From positions 1,488,001-1,552,000 of the forward strand of contig NZ_FNEO01000001.1 of the NCBI RefSeq assembly GCF_900100165.1: DNA of 64,000 nt. Direction: 5' to 3'. The translations under genes were made by a program, and so were the position numbers. The DNA is from Flavobacterium glycines. GTDB taxonomy: Bacteria > Bacteroidota > Bacteroidia > Flavobacteriales > Flavobacteriaceae. Position 1 is the stretch's first letter, and the number at the start of each line of letters is the position of its first letter. Shown one piece after another: positions 8,275-16,113 of the stretch. The notes under the pieces are model-generated. The model did not search any database. It was not told the DNA's origin and saw only the letters and a list, made by a program, of their open reading frames with translations.

Positions 8275-11200
8275 ATGAAAATTAACTGTTTTAAAAAGAA
8301 GAGAAACATGATCACCATGTGTTTGTTTTTCTTAGGGCTGGTTGCTTTCGGGCAGCAACCCCAGATAAATGGGACTGTTTTGGCCGATGATGGCCAGCCT
8401 TTACCCGGTGCAACTGTACTTGTGAAGGAGACTTCCAAAGCAACGACAACCGATTTTGATGGGAAATTTAAGATTAACGCTAAAGAAGGTCAGACTTTGG
8501 TGGTGTCTTTTATAGGTTATACTGAGTCTAAGGTGACTGTTTCATCTAAAACGAGCTATAGCATTGTGTTGAAATCTTCTTCAAATAGTCTGGATGAAGT
8601 AGTTGTAACAGGTTATGCTAAGGAGAAAAAGGCAAGTATTACCGGTGCAATTTCGATAGTTTCTGTAGCCGATTTGGACAGGGTTGCTACACCCAATGTT
8701 ATCAGTAAATTACAATCCAGAGTTCCCGGATTGAGTTTTACCTCTTCAGGAGTTCCAGGAGGTAATGACACCCAGATATCAATTAGAGGTTTAACATCTG
8801 TATTTGGAGGAACAGGACCTTTATGGGTTATTGATGGGGTACAAACCAATTCACCTGCGGGTTTAAATCCAAATGATATTGAAAGCATACAGGTATTAAA
8901 AGATGCGGCTTCCGCAGGTATTTATGGTACTGAAGCTGCTAAAGGAGTTATTATTGTAACTACTAAACAAGCCAAAGCAGGTGTTCAAAAAATCACTTTG
9001 GACAGTCGTGTTTCCTTAAATACAATCCGTGATAAGTTCAATGTTTTAAATGCTCAGGAATGGTTAGATGTTAGGTACAAAGCACAGGGGGATTTACCTG
9101 TTGCAGCGGGAAATTTTGCTTATACTCCCGGAAATCCTCTGCCTGAATTTTTAGATGATAATCAAAATTTAAGATTATCAGATACCAACTGGATTGATGT
9201 TATTTCTAAAAATTCATTGTCTACAACTACTGATTTTGGATATTCTTATGCCAATAAAAAATGGAAAGTTTTTACAGGTTTAGGATATGCTAAAGACAAT
9301 GGAATCTTGGAATATACTTACTATGAAAGAGCCAATCTTAGATTGAATTCCAGTATTAAATTTTTTAAAGATAAATTGAATATTGGAGAAAATTTAACGG
9401 TTACTAATTTTCAGGAAGTAAAAGGAAATTCTATGGAAGATGCGCTTCTTCAAAACCCTTTAATTCCGGTTTATGCAGAAGATGGTACCTGGGGAGGACC
9501 TACAGGAAGTGGTTTACAGGACAAATGGAATCCATTGGCTATTTTGTATATTAATAGAAATAATGTTCAAAAAACCTGGAGAACATTCGGAAATATTTAT
9601 GCTGACTTAAATATTGTTGAGGGACTGACTTTTAGTTCTAAATTAAATTTTGATGTCAATAGATTTAAGTTTGATGAGCATTCAGAAGCATTCAATCAAA
9701 ACGGAAGTATACTGGGAAATAGAATTGTTTTAGGAGGTGATGCTTTTGCCAGATACAGAAGAAACAGAAATAATTCGGATACGTTCATTATTACTAATTT
9801 GCTTACTTATAGCCGTCAGTTTGGAGAACATAATCTAAATATTTTCGGGGGTCATGAGATTTATAAAAAAGAACAGGAAAATAGATTTGATCGTATACAG
9901 GTTCCTTTTGGTACTACAGTTGACTTCGAAAATATTGGTCAGTATGACATAATTGCTGACTCGAGTACATTAGATGCTTACGGTATTGGAGCCGACAGTA
10001 GAAGAGAATCGATGTTTGCCAAAGTGAATTATGATTATTCATCTAAGTATTATTTTTCCGCCAGTGTGCGTCGTGACGGATCTTCCCGTTTTGGTAAAAA
10101 CAACCGTTTTGCAATATTTCCTACCGCATCTGTTGGCTGGACTTTAAGCAAAGAAAAGTTTTTAGAAAACTCTAACGTAATTGACAATTTAAAATTAAGA
10201 GCCTCATGGGGAGGAAACGGAAATGCCGATATTTTAGAATATGCCCAATATTCGATATTTAATATGGCATTGGAAAACAGTAATTACGATTTGAACGGAA
10301 GCGGAAGCGGGACTATAAGTACGGGAGTTTCGGCAAATCAGGTAGGAAATCCTGATTTAAAATGGGAGCAATCATACCAAACGAACATTGGACTTGATCT
10401 GGATTTGTTTAAAAAACGTGTGAATCTTGTAGTGGATGTATACGAAAAGAAAACCTCTGATTTATTACTTCAAATTGTTCAGCCAAGTGTTTTAGGGGAA
10501 GCCGGAAAAACATTGTTTTTCAATGCCGGAGATATGACTAACAGAGGGATTGATGTTGTTTTGGGATATAATTCAAAATCACAAAATGACTTTAATTATG
10601 GGGTGAATTTTACTTTCTCTAAATATAAAAACAAGGTTACCAGATTAAACAATTCAGATAATTTTATTTTAAGCGGAATCTCTTATACAGGTGCCGGTCA
10701 GCCTATTGGTTCTTATTTTGGATATGTAGCAGATGGTATTTTCAGAACTCCCGAAGAAGTAGCTGTACATGCTGAACAAACAGGAAAAGCATTAGGAAAT
10801 ATCAGATACAGGGATTTGAATGGTGATGGAGTTATTAATCAGGATGACAGAACAATCATAGGTAATCCTCACCCTGATTTTACTTATGGAATTAATCTTT
10901 CTGCCAGTTATAAGCGATGGGATTTAAATGTGTTTTTTGATGGAAAACAAGGCGGGGACATGTATAATGCGCAAAGAGAGATGTTGGACTTTCCTTATTT
11001 TGGATTCAATCATGGAAAAAACACTTTAGATGCCTGGACTCCTGAAAAGGCTAATTCTTTGATTCCTGCTTTAAGCACAGCAGATACCAATGATCAAAAA
11101 CGCGCGTCTACTTATTTTGTAGAAGACGGTTCTTTCTTCAGAATGAAAAGTGTAAACCTTTCGTACGATTTTAATCAAAAATCAATTAAAAGCATCGGAT

Positions 11201-11370
11201 TGTCGTCTGCTAAGGTATATGTTCAGGCAGAGAATCTGTTTACGATTACCTCTTTTACAGGTTTTGACTATGAAGTACCCGGTTTAAGCAGAACAGGTAT
11301 TGGTATCGCCGGTATGGGTGTTTATCCTCATACTAAAACATTCAGCTTTGGATTCAATTTACAATTTTAA
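8275..11370 (+). CDS. susC: SusC-family TonB-dependent outer-membrane transporter
   Basis: Outer-membrane oligosaccharide importer, 1031 residues, typical for SusC. A signal peptide ends near residue 26 (AFGQQ), followed by a carboxypeptidase-like regulatory domain (about 30-105, INGTV ... LPGATV ... FIGY), a TonB-box/plug region beginning LDEVVVTGYAKEKK, and a 22-strand barrel ending in a terminal Phe (FSFGFNLQF). It works with the SusD protein encoded four bases downstream and takes energy from TonB-ExbBD, which is not in this window. The start used gives a good signal peptide; an ATG 33 bases downstream is possible. Fructan oligosaccharides are the inferred cargo from the neighbouring GH32 genes. 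Confidence 0.95.
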   Translation: MKINCFKKKRNMITMCLFFLGLVAFGQQPQINGTVLADDGQPLPGATVLVKETSKATTTDFDGKFKINAKEGQTLVVSFIGYTESKVTVSSKTSYSIVLKSSSNSLDEVVVTGYAKEKKASITGAISIVSVADLDRVATPNVISKLQSRVPGLSFTSSGVPGGNDTQISIRGLTSVFGGTGPLWVIDGVQTNSPAGLNPNDIESIQVLKDAASAGIYGTEAAKGVIIVTTKQAKAGVQKITLDSRVSLNTIRDKFNVLNAQEWLDVRYKAQGDLPVAAGNFAYTPGNPLPEFLDDNQNLRLSDTNWIDVISKNSLSTTTDFGYSYANKKWKVFTGLGYAKDNGILEYTYYERANLRLNSSIKFFKDKLNIGENLTVTNFQEVKGNSMEDALLQNPLIPVYAEDGTWGGPTGSGLQDKWNPLAILYINRNNVQKTWRTFGNIYADLNIVEGLTFSSKLNFDVNRFKFDEHSEAFNQNGSILGNRIVLGGDAFARYRRNRNNSDTFIITNLLTYSRQFGEHNLNIFGGHEIYKKEQENRFDRIQVPFGTTVDFENIGQYDIIADSSTLDAYGIGADSRRESMFAKVNYDYSSKYYFSASVRRDGSSRFGKNNRFAIFPTASVGWTLSKEKFLENSNVIDNLKLRASWGGNGNADILEYAQYSIFNMALENSNYDLNGSGSGTISTGVSANQVGNPDLKWEQSYQTNIGLDLDLFKKRVNLVVDVYEKKTSDLLLQIVQPSVLGEAGKTLFFNAGDMTNRGIDVVLGYNSKSQNDFNYGVNFTFSKYKNKVTRLNNSDNFILSGISYTGAGQPIGSYFGYVADGIFRTPEEVAVHAEQTGKALGNIRYRDLNGDGVINQDDRTIIGNPHPDFTYGINLSASYKRWDLNVFFDGKQGGDMYNAQREMLDFPYFGFNHGKNTLDAWTPEKANSLIPALSTADTNDQKRASTYFVEDGSFFRMKSVNLSYDFNQKSIKSIGLSSAKVYVQAENLFTITSFTGFDYEVPGLSRTGIGIAGMGVYPHTKTFSFGFNLQF

Positions 11371-11374
11371 AAAG

Positions 11375-13075
11375 ATGAGAAATATAAAAATTTATATAGC
11401 AATAATAGGACTCACTTTAGGGGTAAGTTCTTGTCAGGAAGATTTTTTCAACGTAACTCCTGAAAACGTAATATCTGAAAGTAATTTAGATTTAGAACAA
11501 TTGGTTGTTAGTGCTTATAGTACTTTGGATTACAGATATAATACAGGTGAGTTTAGAGATAACTGGCCTTTTGATCATGCTCCGTCTAACTGGTGTTTTT
11601 CAGATATCAGAAGTGGGGACGCTTATAAAGGTGGCGGTGGTGTAGGAGATAATCCCGGTGGCGGAATGCACGGTTTGGAAATCCAACAGGTTTTTGCCTC
11701 TTCTGAAAATGTGTACAATCTGTGGAGAGCACTTTACTTTTCAATTAACAGAGTGAACAGTGCCATTATAGCCTTGAACAACAGTTCAGGATTTGAAAAA
11801 AAGGATTTACGAATTGCAGAACTTAAAGTTTTAAGAGCCCATTTCTATTTCGAATTGATGAAAAACTTTGGCTCGTTTGCTTATATCGATGAAAATACTC
11901 CTATTGATAAAGTAACAAGCGTTCAGAATTCATTCGATACGGCTTTTTTATGGGGAAAAATCGAAAAAGATTTGACCGATGCAATTGCAGTATTGCCTGA
12001 TTCCCAATCAGAATTAGGAAGAGTAAATAAATTAGTGGCTTATGCTTTTTTGGCAAAAGCTGATTTATTCCAAAAGAAATGGGATCAGGTAATTATTAAT
12101 GCAAACAAAGTTATTGCAGGTCCGTATCAATTAGTTAGCGACTTAGAGAAATTATATTCTTCTCCGGGTTATGGCAATCCGGAAAATGTATTTGCCATTC
12201 AATATTCCGTAAATGACGGTTCTGAATTTGGAAATCTAAATTTTGGTGATTTGGTGAATTCTCCTGATTCTCCTTCTGATGATCCTAATCATCCTTACCT
12301 AAACGGAGATGATTTTGATAAACCAAGTCAGAACATTGTAAACGCTTTTAAAGTAGATAATGCCGGATTGCCATTATTGGATTCTTATAACAATTCGGAT
12401 TTGGCACCTACAGATTTAACTACTCCTGTAGATCCTAGATTAGACCACTCCATAGGACGTCCCGGAATTACCTGGAAAAAATGGCAGCCAATGCCGCAAC
12501 AGCTTAATTGGAGCAGGGATGCTGCTACTTATGGTGTTTATGAAAGAAAAAAGAATCAGATTGATCCTTATTCTGATTTAAGATCATCAGGCGGATTTCC
12601 TTGGGCCAAAGGAGCTTTGGATTGGGCAATTATAAAATTCAGTGATGTTTTACTATGGAAAGCTGAAGCTTCTATCGAATTAAATGACATTGGAACCGGA
12701 ATGACCATAATTAACCAAATCAGAACAAGAGCTAAAAATTCTCCTTATGTCTATGATTTTAATAACAATGCGATAAATGCGGCCAATTATGCTATTGGTT
12801 TGTATCCAACAACCGGAGTTACAAAAATATATGCTACAAAAGCATTACGCATGGAAAGAAGACTGGAATTGCATAATGAAGGACATCATTTTTATGACTT
12901 AGTAAGATGGGGAATTGCTTCCACCTGGATTAACGATTATATGTCAAAAGAAAGTTCAAAACGCAGTTACTATAGCGGTGCATCATTTACTGAAGGAAGA
13001 GATGAATATTTACCGATTCCGCAAATAGAAATTGACGCTTCAGGTGGTGTTTATAAACAAAGACCAGGCTATTAA
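11375..13075 (+). CDS. susD: SusD/RagB family surface lipoprotein
   Basis: Glycan-binding lid of the SusCD complex, 566 residues. I placed the start at 11375, four bases after the susC stop, because it gives a lipoprotein signal with lipobox GVSSC; a longer frame reaching back into susC has no signal and overlaps it by 71 bases. The mature protein begins QEDFFNVTPENVIS, typical of SusD, followed by TPR-like helices (RVNSAIIALNN, LKVLRAHFYFELMKNFG) and the usual late motifs LRMERRLELHNEGHHFYDLVRW and YLPIPQIEID. It should sit on the cell surface over SusC and deliver fructan oligosaccharides. No truncation seen. Confidence 0.94.
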   Translation: MRNIKIYIAIIGLTLGVSSCQEDFFNVTPENVISESNLDLEQLVVSAYSTLDYRYNTGEFRDNWPFDHAPSNWCFSDIRSGDAYKGGGGVGDNPGGGMHGLEIQQVFASSENVYNLWRALYFSINRVNSAIIALNNSSGFEKKDLRIAELKVLRAHFYFELMKNFGSFAYIDENTPIDKVTSVQNSFDTAFLWGKIEKDLTDAIAVLPDSQSELGRVNKLVAYAFLAKADLFQKKWDQVIINANKVIAGPYQLVSDLEKLYSSPGYGNPENVFAIQYSVNDGSEFGNLNFGDLVNSPDSPSDDPNHPYLNGDDFDKPSQNIVNAFKVDNAGLPLLDSYNNSDLAPTDLTTPVDPRLDHSIGRPGITWKKWQPMPQQLNWSRDAATYGVYERKKNQIDPYSDLRSSGGFPWAKGALDWAIIKFSDVLLWKAEASIELNDIGTGMTIINQIRTRAKNSPYVYDFNNNAINAANYAIGLYPTTGVTKIYATKALRMERRLELHNEGHHFYDLVRWGIASTWINDYMSKESSKRSYYSGASFTEGRDEYLPIPQIEIDASGGVYKQRPGY

Positions 13076-13126
13076 AAAAATAGATCAAAAATAACTTAAC
13101 CAAATCATGAACTAAAAATTATTAAA

Positions 13127-14866
13127 ATGAAAAATATATCTAAACTTTTTAAAATGATTCCTTTGCTGTTTTTGGGAATCGCTATCACTTTATTTACAGC
13201 AGTTGGATGTGAAGACAATATAAAATTTGAAGACAATGTGCCGGATTATACCTATTCAATTATCAGGGATTTTAAAGTTAACGGACAATCGGCGGCTATT
13301 AACCATACCAATGCAGTAATCACCTATACTTTACCTGCAGGGACTAATATAAGTTCGGTTCCGGTTGAAATTACTTTGCCGGAAGGTGCTACAGTTGAAC
13401 CGGCTTCAGGAACTACAGTCGATTTTTCTAAAGGTCCTGTAATTTTTACCGTTTCTAATAATGGGATTTCAAGAAAATATACGGCTACTGTTGCTGCATA
13501 CGGTTCTCCTATGATTATGTCTTTTTCTATAGGAGACAAAACAGGTACTATTAATCAGGCTGCAGGAACTATAGAAATAACGGTAGGCAGCCAGGAAGAT
13601 ATTACTAAACTGACTCCGTTGTACATCATTCCGGGAGGAACAACATCAACTCCGCAATCAGGAGTGGCACAGGATTTTACTAATCCTGTAAAATATACAG
13701 TAGTTTCAAATGATGGCTTTACAGGAAAATCATATTTTGTTAAAGTTACCCAATTGCCAAATCCTTTTATTAGCAGTTTTAAAACAGGTGAAGATATTTG
13801 TAGCGTTACCGGAATTGTTGATAATACTGCTTCAACAATTGTTTTGGATTTCCCTTCAGGAACAAATTTATCTTCAATCACACCAATTATTGCTGTAACA
13901 GCAGGTTCTACAGTATCTCCTGCAAGTGGTGTTGCCAAAAACTTTGCAAATGGACCTGTAAATTATACGGTGACAAACGTGGAAGGTTTAACTAAAATTT
14001 ATGCTGTAACAGCCAGAATTATTAATTCTACAAAGAAAGTTGCTTTTGTAAGCGGGGCTAGTTGTGTAGAAAGTATTACTGAACCGGATACCAAAGCAGC
14101 TGCTTTATGGTTAAAACAAAATTATGCTGAAGATTTCGTTTATATTCAAGCCAGTAATTTATCGGCTCAGGCTTTAGCCAATACAAAAGTATTGTTGCTT
14201 TATTGGGACAATGTAGGTACTCAAAAAATGCCTGATACTGCATCTGGAATTACAGCTGCACAAGTTCAGGTAATTACTGATTATTACAAAGCCGGAGGAG
14301 GTTTAATTGTTGAAGGTTTCGGAATCAATCTTTTAGACGAGATTGGACGTATTAAAATGGGAAGTGTTGTTTTTCAGAATAACGGAGGAAATACAAATCC
14401 AGTAGGTGGTCAGAATTTAGATGCCTGGGGATTAAGAGGTACTTATTCAACAGCTTTTCCAAATGCAGCAGCAAATCATCCACTTTTAACAGGTTTGACT
14501 AAAGGATCTACTGATTATTACCCAATGAATAATGCCAAATACAAAGAAGACAGAAACTTCGGAATTGACTTTGGTGGTTATGATAGTTCTTTTACAAAAG
14601 GACAATGTTCAGAAGACAGAGCATTAGAATTTGAAGCAGCTACAAATAGTATTTTGATCAGATGGTACGAATGGTTAGATGCCAGAGGTTGTGGTATTGG
14701 TTTAGCTGAATTCAAACCTCAGGGAGCTTTCCAGGGAACCATGATTGTAAATACTGGCGGATGGTTAGAATGGAGTATGGCTGATAACAACGGAGCAGTA
14801 AATGATTATCAAAATAATATCTATCGTTTGCATAAAAATGCAATTGAACTATTATTAAATAAATAA
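13127..14866 (+). CDS. Surface lipoprotein with three Ig-like repeats and DUF4960-like C-terminal domain
   Basis: Probable surface glycan-binding protein of the fructan locus, 579 residues, in the SusE/SusF position after susD. The signal has a lipobox-like ending (TAVGC). Three repeats of about 82 residues follow (about 45-125, 128-210, 212-300), each with an SxF..G / V......PSGT / V.PASG..DF..GPV.YTV pattern, as in DUF5018 or IPT-like sandwiches. The C-terminal domain (about 300-579; VAFVSGAS, GGGLIVEGFG, WLEWSMADNNG) is shared with the next gene and resembles the DUF4960 family found beside GH32 genes in Bacteroidota; that family name is from memory. No catalytic residues can be assigned, and fructan binding is inferred from position. 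Confidence 0.82.
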   Translation: MKNISKLFKMIPLLFLGIAITLFTAVGCEDNIKFEDNVPDYTYSIIRDFKVNGQSAAINHTNAVITYTLPAGTNISSVPVEITLPEGATVEPASGTTVDFSKGPVIFTVSNNGISRKYTATVAAYGSPMIMSFSIGDKTGTINQAAGTIEITVGSQEDITKLTPLYIIPGGTTSTPQSGVAQDFTNPVKYTVVSNDGFTGKSYFVKVTQLPNPFISSFKTGEDICSVTGIVDNTASTIVLDFPSGTNLSSITPIIAVTAGSTVSPASGVAKNFANGPVNYTVTNVEGLTKIYAVTARIINSTKKVAFVSGASCVESITEPDTKAAALWLKQNYAEDFVYIQASNLSAQALANTKVLLLYWDNVGTQKMPDTASGITAAQVQVITDYYKAGGGLIVEGFGINLLDEIGRIKMGSVVFQNNGGNTNPVGGQNLDAWGLRGTYSTAFPNAAANHPLLTGLTKGSTDYYPMNNAKYKEDRNFGIDFGGYDSSFTKGQCSEDRALEFEAATNSILIRWYEWLDARGCGIGLAEFKPQGAFQGTMIVNTGGWLEWSMADNNGAVNDYQNNIYRLHKNAIELLLNK

Positions 14867-14878
14867 TTATAAAAGATT

Positions 14879-15982
14879 ATGAAAAAAATAATTTTAAAAT
14901 CATTGATGATTGTAACCCTGATGATGGGGTTACAATCATGTACTGAACGAGAAAACTATACAGATGGACCTTCTGTTTTAGATATAGTGTCCAGTGTGGA
15001 GATTAACGGTAAAGAAGCCACTGTTAATCATTTAAACGGAAACATTACGGTAAGTCTTTCGGGCGATACCGATTTGAGTAATGTGAATTTTGAAGCCAAT
15101 TTTCCTCAGGGAGTGACAATATCTCCTAACACAGGCACTTCATTAGATTTAACTCATCCGGTAAGTTTAATGGTATCTAACGGAGTTACTACAAGACAAT
15201 ACACCATTAGTGCCAAATTATTGCCTTCTAAAATTGCTTTCTTAGGTGATGGTGCTACTTTAAATGACATTTCGGATGATGATGTAAAAGAAGCAGGTTT
15301 ATGGGCGCAACAAGTGTACGGTTCTAAATTTGTTTATATCCCTTATGATCAGTTAACAGAAGGGTCTTTAGATGGAGTGAATGTGTTGTTTTATATGTAT
15401 GACAAAGTAGGAGCTACTGATCAGCCTGCGGCACTATTGGAACATCTTAACGTAATTTCTAAATTCTTTGTACAGGGAGGTAAAATTGTAGCCGGTGGTC
15501 ATGGTACAGGATTAGTAGAAGAATTGGGCAGGGATAAGTCTGGTCTTCGCAACATTATTGGCTCCGGATCCGGGGGGAACAATCCTGATACCTGGGGGGT
15601 TGGCTTTGCCCCTACAGCTTTAGGTAATACTATATCCCAAGGATGTCAGTTTTACAGCGATCGCAAAATTTATGTTATTAATGCCGGTTATAAAGAAGAT
15701 CATAACGCACTTTGGAACTTAGGTACATTGGATGATCCAAAATTTGTGAGTTTCTCTAATACTTACGATGCTGAGGTGGTTGCCGCCTGGGATTGGGCTA
15801 TTGACGGACAAGGTTTTGGAGGAATTGTGCTTTGGAAACCAAGCGGTCGATTTGAAGGGTATATTATGACTTTAGGAATCGGTGGTATGGAATGGCATAT
15901 GAATGATAATCGTGTTAACCCTTATGCGGATAATATTAGAACAATTTATAAAAATTCGATTGATTATTTAGGAAGTAAATAG
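14879..15982 (+). CDS. Shorter paralogue: lipoprotein with one Ig-like repeat and DUF4960-like domain
   Basis: Predicted surface lipoprotein of 367 residues (lipobox GLQSC), encoded 12 bases after its larger paralogue. One Ig-like repeat (about 35-115) precedes the same C-terminal domain: IAFLGDGA, GGKIVAGGHGTGLVEELGR, NAGYKEDHN and GGMEWHMNDNR align with FVSGAS, GGGLIVEGFG, NAKYKEDRN and GWLEWSMADNN of the neighbour. The pair looks like a duplication followed by change of repeat number. Likely role: holding or presenting fructan at the surface beside SusCD. An intrinsic terminator follows the gene. Function is inferred from context; no known active site is recognisable. Confidence 0.8.
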   Translation: MKKIILKSLMIVTLMMGLQSCTERENYTDGPSVLDIVSSVEINGKEATVNHLNGNITVSLSGDTDLSNVNFEANFPQGVTISPNTGTSLDLTHPVSLMVSNGVTTRQYTISAKLLPSKIAFLGDGATLNDISDDDVKEAGLWAQQVYGSKFVYIPYDQLTEGSLDGVNVLFYMYDKVGATDQPAALLEHLNVISKFFVQGGKIVAGGHGTGLVEELGRDKSGLRNIIGSGSGGNNPDTWGVGFAPTALGNTISQGCQFYSDRKIYVINAGYKEDHNALWNLGTLDDPKFVSFSNTYDAEVVAAWDWAIDGQGFGGIVLWKPSGRFEGYIMTLGIGGMEWHMNDNRVNPYADNIRTIYKNSIDYLGSK

Positions 15983-16003
15983 TTTTGTTTAGTTGTAGTT
16001 TTA

Positions 16004-16034
16004 TCGGGCAGGTTGTGGTTAATCCTGCCCTTTA
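16004..16034 (+). terminator. Intrinsic terminator after the SusCD/lipoprotein genes
   Basis: GGGCAGG (16006-16012) pairs with CCTGCCC (16024-16030) over an 11-base loop and is followed by a short T-rich stretch. It implies that the next GH32 gene has its own promoter or depends on read-through. Confidence 0.7.
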
Positions 16035-16091
16035 ATTTATTATGAAAAAAGATAGCAATAATTAATTGGGTCTTTCATAGAACTCATTTTC

Positions 16092-16098
16092 GTTACAT
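16092..16098 (-). promoter_or_regulatory. Inverted ATGTAAC box before the third GH32 gene
   Basis: GTTACAT on the + strand is ATGTAAC on the other strand, the same core as the boxes before the permease gene and the first GH32 gene. Sixteen bases before the ATG. A weak single match, listed because all three transcription starts of the locus would then carry the core. Confidence 0.2.
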
Positions 16099-16113
16099 CT
16101 CAATCAAATAACA

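Noticed and set aside
11300..11374. Longer start for the SusD protein
   Set aside because: It overlaps susC by 71 bases and removes the N-terminal position of the lipoprotein signal; the ATG at 11375 gives a normal SusD start.
13555..13938. 127-codon frame on the - strand inside the repeat lipoprotein gene
   Set aside because: Antisense to a well-supported lipoprotein gene; its length comes from the repetitive composition of that gene.
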